Source: Porticoccaceae bacterium (lineage in GTDB: Bacteria; Pseudomonadota; Gammaproteobacteria; Pseudomonadales; Porticoccaceae). Taken from it: a stretch of 8,658 nucleotides of DNA. Shown in pieces: positions 6,163 through 8,658 of this stretch. The position numbers and the translations under genes are program-made. The notes beneath the pieces are model-generated. The model was not told where the DNA came from. It saw nothing but the letters and a program-made list of their open reading frames with translations, and ran no database searches. Where the stretch lies: positions 1 through 8,658 of the forward strand of contig DLXZ01000114.1 of the NCBI GenBank assembly GCA_003448675.1. Direction: 5' to 3'. Every line of letters begins with the position of its first letter. Positions within the stretch are counted from its first letter, which is position 1.

Positions 6163-8295
6163 TCAGGGCAACTCCAGATTGAAGGTCAAAAAGTAGCGGC
6201 TACCAAATACATTCTCATCGTTGAACTCAGAATAGTCCTCGGTCAAATTTTGCACCACCAGGCACAGCTCCCCAGCATAGCGGCTCAGCCTTAAAGACCG
6301 GCTAATATGAACATCGACACGGGTAAACTCATCAATGAAATTCCCGGCTCGCCAATTTACCTTGCTTTGATGATACACAGTGAGCCCGGTGGATACGCTA
6401 GGCGTCCACCGGAAGTTCATCAACAGACCGCCGGCATGGCGAGCCCGCGAGGCATTGAAATCCCCCAGCTGCATTTCCGGCTCCAAGCGCCTGACAAAAT
6501 CGCTGTCGAGATCCCTATAAGTGTAGTGCAGACGCACCAACGCCGCTGGCGACGGGCGGTAAGTCGCTTGTAGCTCAACACCCTTGGATTCCCACTCGCC
6601 GGTATTGCTTTGCACTTTGTCTTCATCGCTAAATAGCGCGGGTACCGCCAGGGGTTCTTCATAGGCATCCAGGGTATCGCGCGCCTGCTCCAGAAAGACG
6701 CTGGTCTCTACCATCAGACTCATGGCCGGAAAATTCCCGGACCAGGCCAACTCGGTTGATGTTACCTTCTCCTCATGGAGGTCTTCGTCGCTACGGATCA
6801 CCGGATCAAGCAGTATTCCATCAATTTCAATACGCTGATTGAGGTTGGCCTCGGCAATGGATGGCGCCCGCTTACCGTGGGAGACACTTAAGCGCAAGGT
6901 GTGATCGGGGCTTAGCAAACGGCTTATACTCAAGCGCGGCGATACCAGAGTCCCGACAAAGGTCTCCTCGATCATAAATCCGGCATTAAACAACCAACCG
7001 TGCAGAGGCCGCCACTCTCCATGAGCAAAGCCCCTGAAAGCTTCCTCCCGGATTTTATTGTCGTGACCCAGGAGGAGCTGACTGCGCGTGTATTCACTGC
7101 GTGCTCCAACCCCCCAGACACCGCGCAGCTCATCGTTTATGCGCAACTGGTGTTCAATCTCAAAATCATAGCGCTCCGAGGCAAGACTCCCCAGCCCTTC
7201 GATAAACGGCTGATCCTCCACACCAATTAACAAGGGAATCAGGGCTGGCTCCACGCCCAGCAACTCGGAAATCAGACCACGGTTTGCCGAGCCGCTAACC
7301 CGCAAACTGTTATGGTAAAGGTGAGCGCTGAGTTCATCACCATCCGGAAAGGTATGCTGCCACTCCAGGGACTGATAACCAGAATAGAATCGCGTACCAA
7401 TAAATTCGTCGGGATGATCAGCGTCACCCAGCCCCGCCCGGTCACGCACAAAGCCGAGATTTATATCCAAAACATCGACAACCGTTGGTGTCAACGTGCC
7501 GCGGAAAGCGCCCTGATACAGTTCTCGCCCATCATCAACTTTTCCCGCATCACTCGCTGGAATGCCAGGAAAACCTTCATTGTGACGACTGGCCAGACTC
7601 AGTCGATAACTAAGGGGGCCAAGGTGATTATTGAAGCGAAACCGGGTTTCACGGGTGCCGCGACTCCCCCAGGTCAAACCAGTACTCAGACCGTGATCCT
7701 GCAAAGGCTCTCGAGTAACAATATTGACGGCCCCCAGAAAGGCGTTGGAACCCTGGCTAGAGGCACTGGGGCCCCTGACGATCTCGATGTGGTCAACATC
7801 CTCCAGCTCGACACCCAGGTCGTCCCAAAGCGCCGTGGAAAATACCGGCATGTACACCGAGCGCCCATCCACCATGACCTCAAGACGGCTGGGTAACTCC
7901 TCGCCAAAGCCGTGGTATGCAATACCCGGTCTATTAGCATTGACCGAGTAAGCCTGGAATCCGGGCACCAGGCGAAAGACATCCACCCAGCCCTGCGCTC
8001 CCGAAGCTTTTATCAACTCCTGGTCGATGACCGTGACGCTCGCCGGCGCCCTGTTGGTTGTCTGTTCGATGCGACTGGCGATGCGGGCACTGGGAATGGC
8101 GCCCAGTATATCCAGCTCGGACAGAACGTTTTCGTGGGCGCAAAGGCCGGGGGCCAGCAGTAACAAACCAAGATATGATGTTAAACATTGGCTGTTGAAC
8201 AAACCTTTCCCTATATTTCTGCTGCCGGACACCAAAGTATGTACGAAGACGCCTGATCCGAAAAATTCCGATTTTAGCCTGTTCACTAGCAACAC
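6163..8295 (-). CDS. TonB-dependent outer-membrane receptor
   Basis: Outer-membrane 22-strand barrel with an N-terminal plug, importing or sensing a scarce ligand using energy passed from TonB. It has 710 residues. The plug shows PASVTVIDQELIKASGA (84-100), FRLVPGFQAY (107-116), the segment RPGIAYHGFGEELPSRLEVM (122-141), and IEIVRGPSASSQGSNAFLGA (170-189) followed by VNIVTREP. Later barrel regions include SPRLSISRLLSPDHTLRLSVSHGKRAPS (pieces in 452-479) and a terminal strand ending FNLELP. No clear TonB box is visible between the cleavage site and the plug. The N-terminus is uncertain: GTG at 8295 has AGAGG nearby but gives a 53-residue leader whose hydrophobic core (YLGLLLLAPGLCA) only ends at 53. 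GTG at 8232 gives a more normal signal peptide with Arg and Lys but lacks a clear Shine-Dalgarno; TTG at 8202 has AGGG 6 bases upstream. The ligand is not readable; the next genes downstream suggest sensing. Confidence 0.92.
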   Translation of the reverse strand: MLLVNRLKSEFFGSGVFVHTLVSGSRNIGKGLFNSQCLTSYLGLLLLAPGLCAHENVLSELDILGAIPSARIASRIEQTTNRAPASVTVIDQELIKASGAQGWVDVFRLVPGFQAYSVNANRPGIAYHGFGEELPSRLEVMVDGRSVYMPVFSTALWDDLGVELEDVDHIEIVRGPSASSQGSNAFLGAVNIVTREPLQDHGLSTGLTWGSRGTRETRFRFNNHLGPLSYRLSLASRHNEGFPGIPASDAGKVDDGRELYQGAFRGTLTPTVVDVLDINLGFVRDRAGLGDADHPDEFIGTRFYSGYQSLEWQHTFPDGDELSAHLYHNSLRVSGSANRGLISELLGVEPALIPLLIGVEDQPFIEGLGSLASERYDFEIEHQLRINDELRGVWGVGARSEYTRSQLLLGHDNKIREEAFRGFAHGEWRPLHGWLFNAGFMIEETFVGTLVSPRLSISRLLSPDHTLRLSVSHGKRAPSIAEANLNQRIEIDGILLDPVIRSDEDLHEEKVTSTELAWSGNFPAMSLMVETSVFLEQARDTLDAYEEPLAVPALFSDEDKVQSNTGEWESKGVELQATYRPSPAALVRLHYTYRDLDSDFVRRLEPEMQLGDFNASRARHAGGLLMNFRWTPSVSTGLTVYHQSKVNWRAGNFIDEFTRVDVHISRSLRLSRYAGELCLVVQNLTEDYSEFNDENVFGSRYFLTFNLELP

Positions 8296-8479
8296 AGAAC
8301 CCTCTGATCACTTCACTCACCGCGATGGTCCGACTAAAAACAACGGTGCCCCTGTCTCACCGATTCCGAAGTCAGGGTAGCTATGGCCATTTCCCCATCA
8401 GCGGTGAACATAAAGCAAAATTCATTTTATTAATACCCCTCTCTGGGCTATCCTCCCCGGCCGGAATTCGAGATGCGGC
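8296..8479. promoter_or_regulatory. Divergent regulatory gap with repeated TCACCG motifs
   Basis: This 184-base gap separates the receptor gene (leftward) from the phosphatase gene (rightward) and must hold both promoters. CTCACCG occurs at 8316-8322 and again at 8356-8362, 40 bases apart. The reverse form CGGTG(A) occurs at 8344-8348 and 8402-8407. These could be operator half-sites for a regulator of the receptor cluster, or chance. An A/T-rich stretch at about 8411-8436 is the likeliest promoter core; TATCCT at 8449-8454 is a possible -10 box for the phosphatase gene, with no good -35. I see no recognised riboswitch or Fur box. Confidence 0.35.
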
Positions 8480-8658
8480 ATGAGTGAAATCTACTTTGTC
8501 CGGCACGGACAGGCATCGCTAGGGGCCAAAAACTACGACAAGTTATCCGACCTGGGCTGGCAGCAGGCCCGTTGGCTAGGCGAGCATTTTCGCGACCAGG
8601 ACCTTAACTTTGATCGCATTGTGGTCGGCGATATGCGCCGGCATCGGGAAACCCTCAA
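8480..8658 (+). CDS. Histidine phosphatase family protein (phosphoglycerate-mutase-like), 3'-truncated by the window edge
   Basis: Cytosolic phosphatase or mutase of the histidine phosphatase superfamily, which forms a phospho-His intermediate. Translation from ATG at 8480 gives MSEIYFVRHGQASLGAKNY at the N-terminus, with the catalytic RHG at residues 8-10 starting right after the first strand, which fixes the start. DLGWQQARWLGEHF (24-37) fits the first helix, and GDMRRHRETL (50-59) matches the second conserved Arg segment. Only 59 complete codons lie in the window. GAG at 8470-8472 is a weak ribosome binding site 7 bases upstream. It is transcribed divergently from the receptor gene. The substrate cannot be told from this fragment; small-molecule or protein phosphatase is as likely as a glycolytic mutase. 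Confidence 0.88.
   Translation, partial: MSEIYFVRHGQASLGAKNYDKLSDLGWQQARWLGEHFRDQDLNFDRIVVGDMRRHRETL

Noticed and set aside
7312..7896. Open plus-strand frame of 194 codons
   Set aside because: It lies wholly antisense inside the TonB-dependent receptor, whose conserved plug motifs show the minus strand is the coding one; its translation resembles nothing I recognise and no ribosome binding site supports it.
8411..8440. A/T-rich stretch with AAAAT-TC-ATTTT symmetry as a possible Fur box
   Set aside because: It does not match the repeated GATAAT hexamer pattern of Fur sites, so iron control of the receptor is not supported from sequence.
8473..8487. Tiny upstream ORF (ATG at 8473, four codons) overlapping the phosphatase start
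   Set aside because: It has no ribosome binding site of its own and such short frames are common by chance; nothing suggests attenuation.

Overview
The window looks like chromosomal DNA from a gammaproteobacterium, most likely a marine or environmental Pseudomonadales/Cellvibrionales-type organism. This is an inference from protein style: a GacS/BarA-like hybrid kinase, a gamma-type TonB-dependent receptor and a Methanosarcina/alphaproteobacterial-type SerC. GC content is moderate and Shine-Dalgarno motifs are simple. No mobile elements, CRISPR arrays, complete tRNA genes or rRNA genes were found. Coding density is high, and every gap between genes is about 200 bases or shorter.

Layout. (1) Bases 1-2247, plus strand: the 3' part of serC (phosphoserine aminotransferase, start lies before the window) and a complete serA (phosphoglycerate dehydrogenase with a C-terminal ACT-like domain). 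They are 75 bases apart and probably form one serine-biosynthesis operon covering two consecutive pathway steps. (2) Bases 2248-2308: a 61-base convergent gap holding a hairpin that probably separates the two transcription units. (3) Bases 2309-8295, minus strand, in transcription order: a TonB-dependent outer-membrane receptor, a secreted periplasmic substrate-binding protein of the ABC_sub_bind type, and a membrane-bound GacS/BarA-like hybrid sensor kinase (HAMP, HisKA, HATPase, degenerate receiver, intact receiver, Hpt). The binding protein and kinase overlap by 4 bases (GTGA). (4) Bases 8296-8479: a divergent regulatory gap. (5) Bases 8480-8658, plus strand: the start of a histidine-phosphatase (phosphoglycerate-mutase-like) gene that runs off the window.

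The most interesting unit is the minus-strand trio. It offers an outer-membrane uptake or sensing protein, a periplasmic binding protein without any transporter permease or ATPase, and a phosphorelay kinase. Together they look like a trans-envelope sensing route: ligand enters through the receptor, is bound in the periplasm, and is reported to a BarA/GacS-like kinase. No DNA-binding response regulator is encoded here, so the output must lie elsewhere, perhaps a GacA/UvrY-type regulator. The ligand cannot be read from the sequence, and the functional link between the three proteins is inferred from gene order.
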